Origin: Ochromonas danica
Lineage: Eukaryota > Sar > Chrysophyceae > Chromulinales > Chromulinaceae
Length of the DNA stretch: 64,000 nt
Direction of reading: 5' to 3'
Assembly (NCBI GenBank): GCA_015146655.1
Contig: VKHL01000013.1
Span: forward strand, 254,879-318,878
A program made the translations under genes and the position numbers. The notes beneath the pieces are model-generated. The model did no database searches and was not told where the DNA came from. It worked only from the letters and a program-made list of their open reading frames with translations. This document shows positions 1-10,600 of the stretch, in pieces; the first letter of the stretch is position 1, and every line of letters starts with the position of its first letter.

Positions 1-453
1 CTCTCCAGACAACAAAAGACCGCCACATCCCAAAACTACTTGTAATAGAGACAATATAGCCAAATGGTAGAAGGGTGTATTTGAATCCTTAGCTATCCAC
101 AAGGTGGAAAGAAGAGAGAGCATTAACAAACTTTGCACTTGGACAGCTTGGACGGAAATATCCGCAAATACAAAAAATAGAAATAATACCCACAGTGTCG
201 AGGTATCAAGAACTTCTTTGGAATAGAAAGGACGTACTATAAATAAATAATAACGTAGTGTTGCATAGACTATCAACAGGTTTAGCAGCTGCCATAGTAT
301 GGGAGGAAGGAAGGGAGGAGGACTGTCTCCATTATCAGATTGACTTGCTTGAAAATTCTGGTGATGGAAATTATCCGAGTTCCATGCTATTTTCCAAAAC
401 GAGTGAAGAAGGAGTGGTAATATAGGATAACCATAAGCGCGATATCCATCCAT
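1..453 (-). CDS. Partial multi-pass membrane protein (C-terminus beyond left edge)
   Basis: An open frame of 151 codons starts with ATG at 453-451 and runs off the left edge with no stop. After a hydrophilic stretch (residues about 26-48) it is rich in Leu, Phe, Val and Tyr, with at least three likely membrane spans (for example LWQLLNLLIVYATLRYYLF-like and STLWVLFLFFVFADI). It begins MDGYRAYGYPILPLLL. It is head to head with the methyltransferase gene at 725, 271 bp away. An ER or Golgi multi-pass enzyme or transporter is possible, but I do not recognise the family. Whether an intron lies inside this stretch cannot be told, although the frame stays open throughout. Confidence 0.6.
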   Translation of the reverse strand, partial: MDGYRAYGYPILPLLLHSFWKIAWNSDNFHHQNFQASQSDNGDSPPPFLPPILWQLLNLLIVYATLRYYLFIVRPFYSKEVLDTSTLWVLFLFFVFADISVQAVQVQSLLMLSLLSTLWIAKDSNTPFYHLAILSLLQVVLGCGGLLLSGE

Positions 454-538
454 TTCAAGGTGAGACAAACGAAGGGCGGAATTGGAATCTGTTCTTCACA
501 CAACGAAACGCAAGAAGTCTTAACTTCTTAAGTTAACA

Positions 539-546
539 AACGCGTT
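539..546. promoter_or_regulatory. AACGCGTT palindrome in divergent promoter
   Basis: A perfect 8-bp palindrome lies in the 271-bp gap between two divergent start codons (453 minus, 725 plus). The same 8-mer occurs at 7525, 14536 and 29098, each time in a divergent gap. Its core ACGCGT equals the yeast MluI cell-cycle box; a like role here is only inference. A TTAAGTTAA stretch lies just upstream (about 527-535). Confidence 0.45.
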
Positions 547-724
547 GTTGTACTATGATGCCTTTTTTAGGGTGGTCCGAGGGACTGCTTGCTTGCAGCG
601 TGGCGAAAGTATGAGAATGAAAAGAGACTGAAATGCGAGTATCTTCTCTTCTCTCTCACTCCATCTCTCAACAAGACCCAAGCAGTCATTTCCTTTCACC
701 TGATACAGGATAAGGAAAGAAGAT

Positions 725-1654
725 ATGTTGAAGTGCACTTCTCGCTCAAAGCCTGTTGCTTTTGTCAATGAGATATCATGGCTATTGTTATTCCTGTTAT
801 TTTCATCATATATGGGACTTATTAATGCAGCTAATCAAACTATAGGACACGGCTTTGCCCTGTACAGCGATATACAAGGCCCAGACAGAGAGTTCATTCA
901 ATATTTATTACCATTGATTGAACATAATCACCGTCACAAACATTGTACAGTCAATGGCGAGGTCATGCATTCATTATATAACGCAGATTCCTCCTTCATT
1001 GATCAAGTATCAGATTTACAGCTTCTCCATGGAGGACTGGGGATAGTATCAAACCCACGAAAAAGGGCGACTGCTCTTCTAACCAAAGCCGCACTTACAT
1101 TACCCCAGGGAGATATCGTGGAAACAGGGACATTTATCGGCACATCGGCTGCTATTATACTGAAAGTTATGCAGGAATTTGATTCTTGTGATCGGAAATT
1201 ATGGGTATTTGATTCCTTTGAAGGACTCCCTCCTCCAACCAAAGAAGACGAAGATCAAGGTTCTGAGGGAGGGTTCCAAATCGATGAAGAAACCTTCATC
1301 GCTAATATCAAAAGTGCCAACCTTTACGATCCAGCAAAGTTAGTAATTACCAAGGGATGGTTCAAAGATGTATGCAAACAATCCCCCGTTCAACAGATAG
1401 CCTTTCTGCGCCTTGACGGAGATCTTTTTGCATCAACTTGGGACGCTCTTGTTGCCTTATATGATCGTGTTATCCCAGGAGGCTTTATATATGTTGATGA
1501 TTACGGAAGCTTCACAGGTTGCCGAAAAGCAGTCGATCGGTTTCGTAATCAACTGGGTATATTTGAACCCTTGCATTTCGTGCGAGAAAATGAGCCTAGT
1601 AGCAGAGCAATAACCTTTGAAGCAGCCTGGTGGATGAAGAGAGTTCATCAATGA
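725..1654 (+). CDS. TylF/macrocin-type SAM-dependent O-methyltransferase, secretory N-terminus
   Basis: A single-exon protein of 309 residues. Residues 17-36 form a hydrophobic signal peptide or anchor (WLLLFLLFSSYMGLINA), so it likely works in the secretory pathway. The body is a Rossmann-fold methyltransferase of the TylF (macrocin O-methyltransferase) family: SAM motif VETGTFIGTSAA at about 132-143, an acidic strand end VFDSFEGLPPP, then LRLDGDLFAS around 230 and GGFIYVDDYG around 257, which supply the metal-binding Asp residues expected in this family. The family methylates hydroxyls of sugars or small molecules; the substrate cannot be read from the sequence. ATG 725 is chosen because it precedes the hydrophobic segment directly. 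Its codon use matches its AT-rich neighbours. Confidence 0.85.
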   Translation: MLKCTSRSKPVAFVNEISWLLLFLLFSSYMGLINAANQTIGHGFALYSDIQGPDREFIQYLLPLIEHNHRHKHCTVNGEVMHSLYNADSSFIDQVSDLQLLHGGLGIVSNPRKRATALLTKAALTLPQGDIVETGTFIGTSAAIILKVMQEFDSCDRKLWVFDSFEGLPPPTKEDEDQGSEGGFQIDEETFIANIKSANLYDPAKLVITKGWFKDVCKQSPVQQIAFLRLDGDLFASTWDALVALYDRVIPGGFIYVDDYGSFTGCRKAVDRFRNQLGIFEPLHFVRENEPSSRAITFEAAWWMKRVHQ

Positions 1655-1742
1655 TAATTTGGCTCAAAGATGCGATTCTTGGCTGCATGCACTGTGACTG
1701 TTTACATATTACGGATAACTACTCGAAGATTTCAACAGGCTT

Positions 1743-2375
1743 TCAGCTTTCATGATTTACAAACTCTTGTTCAGAAGGATCAATAATATAGTGATTAACA
1801 TTCAGCATTCTATCGTCATAATCTATCTCACAAGCTTCCACGAATTTGAAACCAACTTTCAAAGCAAGATGATTGGAGGGAGTATTCGTACGTCCCGTGA
1901 AGGCATGAATAGAACCCCACCTCCCATCATCTTTAGCCATGTCAAGTAGCATACCCAATGCCAAGGAAGCGAATCCTTGACTTTGATACTTTGGAATTAC
2001 TCCCCAGCCAATTTCCGTGATGTCCTCATCTTTGTGTGAGCCACGCCAGAGACAGACCGTTCCAACACCATTCACCCAAGAAATTGAGTTTTTGTCTACT
2101 GTTGTGCACAACTCACAGGAAGGATCACGCCAATCATTCTTATCTGGAACAATCTTATATACCCATCCCTTGCCCGTCTCCATCACACTGACTTGACGCT
2201 CGAGAATAGAAGGAACCTTTTCTTCCGGTTGAACTCCACCAAGCTCTTCCATGTGGACAGGATCACAAAACATAGCCTTATATAAGGGCAAATCATCAAA
2301 TGATACTGGAACAAGCTTCATAATCTTGAAGGTAACGTTATCAACCAAAGTTTTGAGTCTGGAGGTCTGGACCAT
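1743..2375 (-). CDS. GNAT-family N-acetyltransferase (RimJ/RimL-like)
   Basis: A single-exon protein of 210 residues. The centre shows the GNAT fold: IGWGVIPKYQSQGFASLA is the beta4-alpha3 acetyl-CoA binding segment (Q/RxxGxA type), followed by the beta5-alpha4 part HAFTGRTNTPSNHLALKVGF, typical of RimJ/RimL-like enzymes (NxxSxxlxxKxGF). It would acetylate an amino group of a protein or small molecule with acetyl-CoA; the substrate is unknown. ATG 2375 is the first start, and an internal ATG at 2321 (MKLVPVSFDDLPLYK) is a fair alternative because the family fold begins there. Its 3' end faces that of the methyltransferase gene, and its 5' end is divergent from the peroxiredoxin gene, 182 bp away. 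Confidence 0.8.
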   Translation of the reverse strand: MVQTSRLKTLVDNVTFKIMKLVPVSFDDLPLYKAMFCDPVHMEELGGVQPEEKVPSILERQVSVMETGKGWVYKIVPDKNDWRDPSCELCTTVDKNSISWVNGVGTVCLWRGSHKDEDITEIGWGVIPKYQSQGFASLALGMLLDMAKDDGRWGSIHAFTGRTNTPSNHLALKVGFKFVEACEIDYDDRMLNVNHYIIDPSEQEFVNHES

Positions 2376-2557
2376 TCGGAACAGAATGTTGAAGGAAGTA
2401 CGGATGTCCGAAAATCCGGAAGTCTGGAAGTGTATTCCCGCATCCGGGAAGGCGGAAAGATCTCCTGACCGCGGTGGTGGTCTTCTTGTGGAGATCAGAA
2501 TTGGTCTAGAACCTTTCCTCGTACATTCCCTCCTCCATCACTTTCTCTTTTGGAATC

Positions 2558-3559
2558 ATGCCCTTCCCTTCTATTCAGCAAAAGGCTCCTCAGTTCACTG
2601 TCTCTGCTCTTCTCCCTAACAAGGTGAGTTCTTTCTCCGTCGATTGGCCACCCGTCCATGACTAACGGTTGTTTTTACTTGTTCTGATGAACTGCCATTA
2701 GGAGTTCAAGGACATTTCCTTGTCTGACTACAAGGGAAAGTGGGTCGTCTTCTTCTGGTATCCTTTGGACTTCACCTTCGTCTGCCCCACTGAGATCATT
2801 GCCTTCGGTGATCGTGCTGATGAGTTCGCTAAGCTCAACACCCAGGTGATTGCTGCTTCTTGCGATTCTCTCTTCACCCACCTTGCTTGGGTGAACACTC
2901 CTCGCACTGAGGGTGGTCTTGGTGATATGAAGATCCCCATCGTGGCTGATTTCAACAAGACTGTTGCCAACCAGTACGGTGTCCTTCTCCCTGACGGTGT
3001 GCCTCTGCGCGCTCTCTTCATCATCGATCCTAATGGAGATCTCCGCCAGATGACTGTCAACGATCTTCCTGTTGGCCGCAATGTGGATGAGATCATCCGT
3101 CTCATCAAGGCTTTCCAGTTCGTTGAGGTTCACGGTGAGGTCTGCCCTGCCAACTGGCAGCCTGGCGATCTTACCATGAAGGCTGATCCTAGTGAGTCCA
3201 AGACTTACTTTGCTGCTGCCAACAAGGGTACTGAAGCTGCCGCTGCTACTGGTGGTGTTGAGGAAGTGGCCACTTCTGCTGACTTGCAGAAGGCCACTGC
3301 TTCTGGTGTCACCGTGGTGGACTTCTGGGCTCCTTGGTGCAGAAACTGCAAGAAGATTTCTCCTCTTCTCACCAAGTTGTCTGCTGAGCACTCCAACATT
3401 AAATTCGTGAAGGTGAACACCGTCGAGGCTGAGGAGTTGGCTGCTTCTTTGAAGATCGATGCTCTCCCTACCTTGTTGTTCTACAAGAACGGTGCTCAGG
3501 TCGGTGAGTACAAGGGTAGCGATCCTGCTAAGCTTGAGGCTGCCATCAAGGCTCTCTAA
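2558..3559 (+). CDS. Typical 2-Cys peroxiredoxin fused to a C-terminal thioredoxin domain
   Basis: Two exons (2558-2623, 2702-3559) give 307 residues. The 78-bp phase-0 intron has GTGAGT, a CTAAC branch-like site and TTAG. Residues 1-200 are an AhpC/TSA peroxiredoxin: peroxidatic Cys50 in FTFVCPTE, resolving Cys170 in GEVCPANW, plus GGLG and a C-terminal YF, the pair that marks hyperoxidation-sensitive eukaryotic 2-Cys enzymes. An Ala-rich linker leads to a thioredoxin domain (about 210-307) with active site WCRNC (Cys235, Cys238) and cis-Pro in [11 protein letters not shown]. The enzyme would reduce peroxides and carry its own reductant domain. No transit peptide is visible, so it is probably cytosolic. 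Codons are strongly C-ending (TTC, AAG, CTC, ATC), unlike the neighbours, which suggests high expression. The upstream exon is short, but its frame, splice sites and family match ([13 protein letters not shown]) support it. Confidence 0.93.
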
Positions 3560-3728
3560 TCTCCATATCCTTGTACGTTAATGCAAAAATTTACACGTTG
3601 AGAATGCTCATGTCTAAGACTGACGCAATGACTTCTTCCACATTGCATGATACCACCACATACACATTGATCACTAAAACAAATAAATCTGCACAGTTGA
3701 GGAGACGTTTTAACCCCTTGTACTGTTG

Positions 3729-6700
3729 CTATCGACCAGCGGGAGCAAAAAGACTCAAGAAATCTTCCCCCAAACTGCTCTCCAGTTGAAAGCTTTGCAT
3801 GCTCATGTCATGTTCGAAATGAGCACCCGACTCCTCATCAGTCTGAAGAAACAAAAGAAGGTGATCACTCGACACTTCAACAGTGCGAACGGTAAAGACC
3901 TTACCCAAATAGTCCCATCATCTTCTTCATCTCGATTATAAAACGCCTCCTGGTGGTCCTGTGAGAATGTCGACAAAGAAGACGAAGGATTGACATATTG
4001 AGCTCCTGTCTGAGCTAACAACGAAGGAGATGTCCACCCACTATCTGCACCAAGCCCAGAAGGATTCTACAGACAGACACAAGCACAATTGCATTAGCAA
4101 ACTTAATAGTAGAAATGAGGGTATTATATATAGTAAAGACTTGCTTTTGCTCGTGGGGCAGTGTTATTAGCTTCATATCCTTCAGACCAAGCACCTGTCG
4201 AGGAGACTGGAGACTGTCGTGCCATTGTCATACCACCATCATGATGTAAAGGTTTCACATGCGTCACCTGACTAGATGGATGATTATGCAAGGCAGTATG
4301 ATGATGATGATGAGATAAACTAGCTGACTTCGATCTTAATGCCTCTGACTCTCCAACTCCAGTGTTTCCTGATGATGATAACTTTGTAACACGACCGGGA
4401 CGACTAACTTGATGAACCCATGGAGAAGGATCCATCGCAGAGACTGACTTTGGTCGAACAGGGGCTGGGAAAGGGATACTGTTAATAACATTATTATCCA
4501 ACTTCTTATTACCAAGTGCTGGAATCCCGTTGTTGTTATTACTGTTGTTATTATTATTGTTGACCATAGTCATATTGCTCGTGGTCATATTATTAGTATT
4601 GCCAGTATTTGTATTAATCGTAGTGTTACTAGGACTTGCACTAATTATAGACTTTCTCAATAATGATTCATTGGAAACATCTGATGATCGAAATTCTTCC
4701 TCATCAATGATCATTTTATTAGGACCATGATGACTACTGACATGTCGTCGTTGGGTAGGATCTTCTGTACCATAACTGACAGTAAATACAAAAGGTGCAA
4801 CATTATTATCACCTCCATCCAAGTCTGTAAATCCATCTCGACTTGGATCATAACCATTACTTGTACCTCCCCCTGCACGAGTAGCAGTTCGTAGACTACG
4901 TAATCTGCCACTAGCTGTAGTATTTGGCTTGAGATTAGAGTCTACTGTTGAATTAACTAGACTACCACTACTTCTTCTAGCTTCTCCTTCTGTCTTATTC
5001 CATCGATCAATAGAAACATGATCTTCTAGAACAGGGTGTGGAGGTTTATGACGACCATCAAATAGATGTTGTGCAGCTAATTTCTGTCTAGAAGGTGGTC
5101 TAAGAATCCCTGGACTAGAAGAAGAAGAAATGCTCTCTTCATCTCCACTAGATCTAGTCTTCTTCACAGAAATAGGTTCTAAATTTGGAACAATTGATGA
5201 GTCATGATGACCAATAGTAGTATCTACCATCGTGTCATCAATAACAAGTGATTCTTCCACATCATAATCATCCAGACAAGCTTGTTCAGCAGCAATTCTT
5301 GCAGGACTTGATGCCACAATTAATTCTCCACCAAGAGGACTCTTCTCCTCACTTCCTGCACCATTTTGATCACAACAACTACTTCCTGCTGTAGACACTG
5401 TACAACCTGTTGAAGGAGCATCAGCCAAATGAACAGGAAAGGCACTACTTTGTCTTGAAGGAGGTCTTCCTTCTTGTTCTTCTTCTAACCAACGACGATT
5501 TTGTTGAACATCATTAAAAGATCCATTTTTCTTTAACATATAATTCCTCACTTGTGGACTACGAGGTTGAGGAATCTTATCAAGATCAATACCACCAGAA
5601 ATAGGACTAACATGCCCAAACCTTGCTCCAGCTGAGCGAGGTGCTTTACTAACCGCTTTCTCTGTCTTCTTATCTGATCCTAGATAGAGCTTACGTGAAG
5701 TAGGTCTTTCAGGCATTTGCATGTTATTATTATCATCGTCATCACAATCTATTGGAGCAGGTCTGTTAATCATTGGAGGGTTTATACTGGGATAAATATG
5801 ACGACTATTATTATATGGACGACCTTGTTCGTCATCACTTATCATAGGACACTCTTCATCTAGTTCTCCATCACAGTCTGGTGAAGCATATCCTAAGTCA
5901 TCAGGTAATTGTAGTTCCATTCCCATAGGTGGTGGTAGAGGGGTTCCTTTTAGAGTCACACTGTTAATACCCATCTTATTAGAACTATTGGAATAGTCTC
6001 GAGATTTGACTAGCTTTTCTTCTTCTTCCACTTTATGTGGGGGAGAGTCAACACATGTCGTTGATGATTGTCCTTGTGTCGCCTTCCTGGCAGTATTAAC
6101 TGACGCGATGACAGCGGCTGTGGTAGACTCGATAACTGTTTTCTCATTTGAACTTCGTTCCACAACTTCAAGAAAGGCATTACTATCGTGATGATTAGTA
6201 GAGACTGGCAATGATGCTGGAGATGTATTATTGCCACGATTCGTGACGAGGGAAGACTTTAACAAAGCCTTCGAAGTAAATGAAGTTGACTTGCCTCTAC
6301 TGCCTTGACTCGTACTGCAGACAGTATTTCGGTTAGTAGTGTTGCTACTCTTTACTTGTAAATCTTTGGAATAATCCTTTTCTTCCTCAATGGAAGCTCT
6401 ACGTGTTGTTGTTGCTGCTGTTGTTGTTACTGTGACAGGATTGTGTAAAACAATTGGATCTACTAATTTCAATCCACTCACAGGGGTATCTGGTGAATGG
6501 ATAGGACTTGATTGTTGAGATGATAATCCATTACTTGTTGCATGGGATGGTATTGGTATTGGTATTGGCATTGAGCCAACGCCGCCATTACCACTCCCAC
6601 CCATTGGGTTAGACTTACTGGATCTAACCGGGCGATCAACACCACCACTACTGCTATTCATTTGAGTTCGTGATGCTGGAGGGGGAGGTTGTTGCTGATG

Positions 6701-7345
6701 CTGTTGTTGCTGACCTCTCATGGATTTTGGTCTGGGAGGTGACAATAACTTCTCTGCTTTCCCCAGTGGTATATCTGCACCATAAGCAGCACGCAATTCA
6801 TTTAATTGATTGATATTCTTTGGATCCTTTGATCGTAATCCTGAAGCAGAGAGAGGCTTATTAGGTTTCTTGGTAGTGTTTAAGACGATATTAGGGATGT
6901 TTTGTGTGTAAGCAGAAATACTGCTACCATTAAGCAGATTGTTCGTGCCATTAACTCGTCTAGGGTCTTTACTAGGGCGACTACGAGAAGGTAAATCACG
7001 GCGAATATTAGATCCACCTCCACCTCCACCTCCAGCTCCAGCTCCAGCTCCACTGCTTGTTCCACTTCCCCCACTGCCTCCAGTGGCTGGTCCATCCAGT
7101 TCACCTATTTCACTTAAATTGGATATTACACTTTCTAATACTTCATGTAATGGACCACCTAACCCACTACTACCACTATTGCCTTTTACTCGATTAGCAC
7201 GTAATTCTGAGTTAGTATCTTGAATATCATTATCTACAGCACGTGTTTTAGGTCGAACATTGCCCATAGAAGGGAAACCTGTTAAATATGCTTTCCCTTT
7301 TGAGGCAGGTGCAGTCCCACTTCGAGTTATATCACTAAAGTCCAT
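3729..7345 (-). CDS. Large low-complexity Ser/Asn/Gly-rich protein, function unknown
   Basis: Three exons are proposed (7345-4145, 4066-3905, 3842-3729), giving 1158 residues. The first intron would use a GC-AG pair (AAA|GCAAGT ... CTGTAG), since this is the join that keeps frame; the second is GTAAGG...CAG, 62 bp. The protein is mostly disordered, with poly-Gly, poly-Asn, Gln/His and Ser runs. Short ordered-looking islands may be conserved, such as the N-terminus (SKGKAYLTGFPSMGNVRPK), IDLDKIPQPRSPQVRNYMLK and the acidic C-terminus (SLGEDFLSLFAPAGR). Many Ser-Pro and Arg-x-x-Ser sites suggest phosphorylation. I do not recognise a domain. A cytoskeletal or signalling scaffold is possible but not shown. 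It is head to head with the gene starting at 7681. Confidence 0.75.
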
Positions 7346-7680
7346 AGTTTGGAAATATAAGTGATCAGATAATTATTTAATTCGTTGTCTTCTATATAAT
7401 TGTTTTTCTTTTCTATTTTCCTCTGCGCGTCGACAAGGTCTTTCTGTTGCAGCGATAGTAGTGTAATTCATTACCAGTTATTAAGTAATTACATAATTTC
7501 ATAAGGTGAAACCGCAGGGGTGAAAACGCGTTGTTTTTCCATCTGAAAGTCCGTTTCTTTTCTTTCCCTTCCAATTATCCCGCAAAACCAAATCAACAAG
7601 GAAAGAGAGTACAACAGAGAAGAAGAAGAAGTTCATCGATACCCTTTGATCTTCCTTATAAAAAAAATCATCCTCTAATT
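7346..7680. promoter_or_regulatory. Divergent promoter gap with AACGCGTT at 7525-7532
   Basis: This 335-bp gap separates two divergent genes (minus start at 7345, plus start at 7681). It holds one AACGCGTT palindrome at 7525-7532. The frame of the plus gene is open upstream back to 7531 but has no ATG before 7681. No other gene signal is seen. Confidence 0.45.
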
Positions 7681-10600
7681 ATGATGATGGAAGAAGCAAA
7701 AGTTGATCGTCGCCTTTCCTTTGATGGTGGTGGAGAAGAAGAAAGGAAAGGCAATCATGATGAACGACAAGCTTTAGAAGAAAAGATGCGTATTATGCGT
7801 GAACGTTTTCAACGTTTACAAGAATTAGAAAAAGAACAACAAGCTGAAGCAGAAGAGTTATTGTTAACTTTAGGTGAGGATGCCGTAGTGTCTTCACCTC
7901 GAGTTTCACGTACTGCGGCGGGGGTGATGGCGGCGGGACAGCAACAACTACACCAACAACAACAACAGAATTACAACCCGCTGCACCAACAGCAACAATA
8001 CCTCTCACAGAACCAGCAGCAACAACAACAACAGCAACAGATCTCAACAGCAGCAGCAAAGGAGAGTATGGCAGTACAACGATGGAATAAGATTCGTATG
8101 ATTGTACGATCTAATAAACATCAACGTCCAACTTCTGCTGGTGGTGATAATGGGAATCGTGTTCTCAGTGGTAGTAGTCATAGTGGTAAACTACTTCACT
8201 CACCTCGTGGTATTGTACCTGTTCGACCATCTGCTGTTACAAGAGGTGTTAAGGGAGGAGGACTAGTAGGACAGTCTAATGAACATGAAGAGGAGGACTT
8301 TGATGACTCAGCTAAGTTAAACTTTTCATCAAGTGAGAAAAGTAGTCGACCTGCACCATTAGAACTAGAAGATGTTCAATTAATGGAAGAATGGAAAGAT
8401 GAAAACTTAGTGAAATCTTTCCAATGGGATGAAAGTCTATTACCTAAAATGGAAGCTCCACCTGATGTAAAACCAATTGAAGATCAATTTATAACTGATG
8501 CGGATACTATCAAACTTGAAGTTAGTCGTATACCTGAAGAAGTGGTAGCTCAACGTAAAGAAGCCGTTGAACGTGTTGCCTTTGCTGAACATAAACGTGC
8601 ATTAGAGAATTTGAAACAGACACAAGTTGATATTATCTGGCGTGAACAAATTGCTCGTAAACGAGTTCAAGCAATGGAAGAAAAAGTGAAGGTTAAACAA
8701 CGTCAAGAACAAGAAAAGATTATTCAATTAGCATTAGAGAAGGAAAGATCTCTTGCTAAAGGTTTTCGTAAGGCAAGAGAAGAATTAGAAGTAGGGATTC
8801 GACGTCAACATGCTGCAGTAAATGAACATTTTGGCAAGTTACTAATACACGAAGAGGTCAGTTGATATTTGACATTATTTCTCTTGTTGTTAATAGCAAT
8901 AGTGTGGAATTTGAATTTGTTTTGTGTTTGTGTTTGTGTTTGTGGTGATGGTTGATATATTGAATTAGTCCTTGGCAAGACGATTTCATGTATTCTACAA
9001 GATGTTTCCTCAGCCTATGGAGGTATGTCATATCATACTCTTTAAGACTTGTTAGAGTACTATACTAGGATTATTACATATGTTAATTATTACTATATAT
9101 ATGTGATTGTTGCTTGGTGTGTGTCTTTTACAGTTTCGTATTCATTTACTACGAGCAGTGAAAAACAAACTTCCTAAAGGTGCTTATGCTATCATGTTAA
9201 CACAATATGATCGCTTAGGAGGATATCCTCTAGTTTGGTCTAATTTGGGTGCTAATGGTATTGGTAATACTAGACCTGGTATAACGAAAGTAGTTAAACA
9301 TCAAGGAAGATTTTTTGATCGTATCTTACGATTTGAAGATAGTTGTTTTGCTCTTTGTCCACCTCGTCCATTGTTAAAGTAAGTAACTATTATCATCATC
9401 ATCATCGTCATCATCATACACTTTGATCTAGTAGATTGATGATCATAATAATAATGGGGTTATATGATGTGTTTTTTTTGTTTTTCTTTGTAGACCAGGT
9501 TTTATTTTTGTGTTAGAACTTTTCCAATTAGCTAATTTTCGTAATCCTGAAGATCAAGTTGTTGCATGGACTGCTTTACCAATGTCATTTGAAAGTATGT
9601 CATTAGTGGAAGGAAAGTTTAAACTTCCTTTATTACGTGGTGAACATACTGCTCAATTTCAACATTTCCGTTCTATGGAAAGTACAATTGCGAATGATCT
9701 TGATGAATGGTTATGTAATATCTATTTTGAAGTTCGACAAATGTCATTACATGAACTAGGTGCTACAGATGAAATGCTTAAGGTATGATCTTACACTTTA
9801 CTTTGTGTGGTGGTATACTTACTTACTTACTCATTATTCTAACTTGTGTGTTATATGATGATGATGATTGTGTTGTTATTAGTCAACCAATTTTGATTTA
9901 GATTATTTCAACAAAGTAGTCATGTCTGACTCACAAATTGCTTCTATGGAGAAAGCTGGTCTAGTAGGAAGTAAGAAACCTCTAGTAGATGGTCAATTAG
10001 CAAGTCAACGGTCACTTTTAGCACCTACTGGAACAATTCTTGCTAATAATACTACTCAACTACCACAACAACAATCTATTGATCAGATTCCTCTTATGGG
10101 TGTTGATAAAGGGATTTTCCGTCGTAAATCAAATCATATTAATAATAATGGTAGTAGTACTTTGTCAAAGCAATCTAATGGTGGTGATATTGAAAATGGT
10201 TTGTTGATCAAAGAAGCTCATCCAATTAATACAGAAAGTAATAATGATGTAGAGGATGTTAATAAGAAGCAAGAGGCTAGTAAACATCGCGGTGGTGGTG
10301 GTGGTAGTGGTCAGGATTGGTGGAAAGCTTTCCAACATATGGTAGGTGTACGTAGTGCAACCATTTATCCATTAGTAGGTCGTCGTACACCTGCTGCTCC
10401 TCAATCACAACTATCATCTAAAGACTTAGTACTAAAGAAAGATGAAAGCTTTGTAGAACATCGTAAAGAACTCATGCGTCGATGGAAGACGAATATCAAA
10501 AGTAAAGTTCCTCAATTATCCCTTCCAGTTAATCAACCAGACAATGGTAATGAAAATGGTGAAAATGCTCTTCAAGTTCGTGAACGTGGATATAATTTAC

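Noticed and set aside
2558-3559. Bacterial contamination as the source of the peroxiredoxin-thioredoxin gene
   Set aside because: It has a spliceosomal-type intron and lies between eukaryotic genes in continuous sequence.
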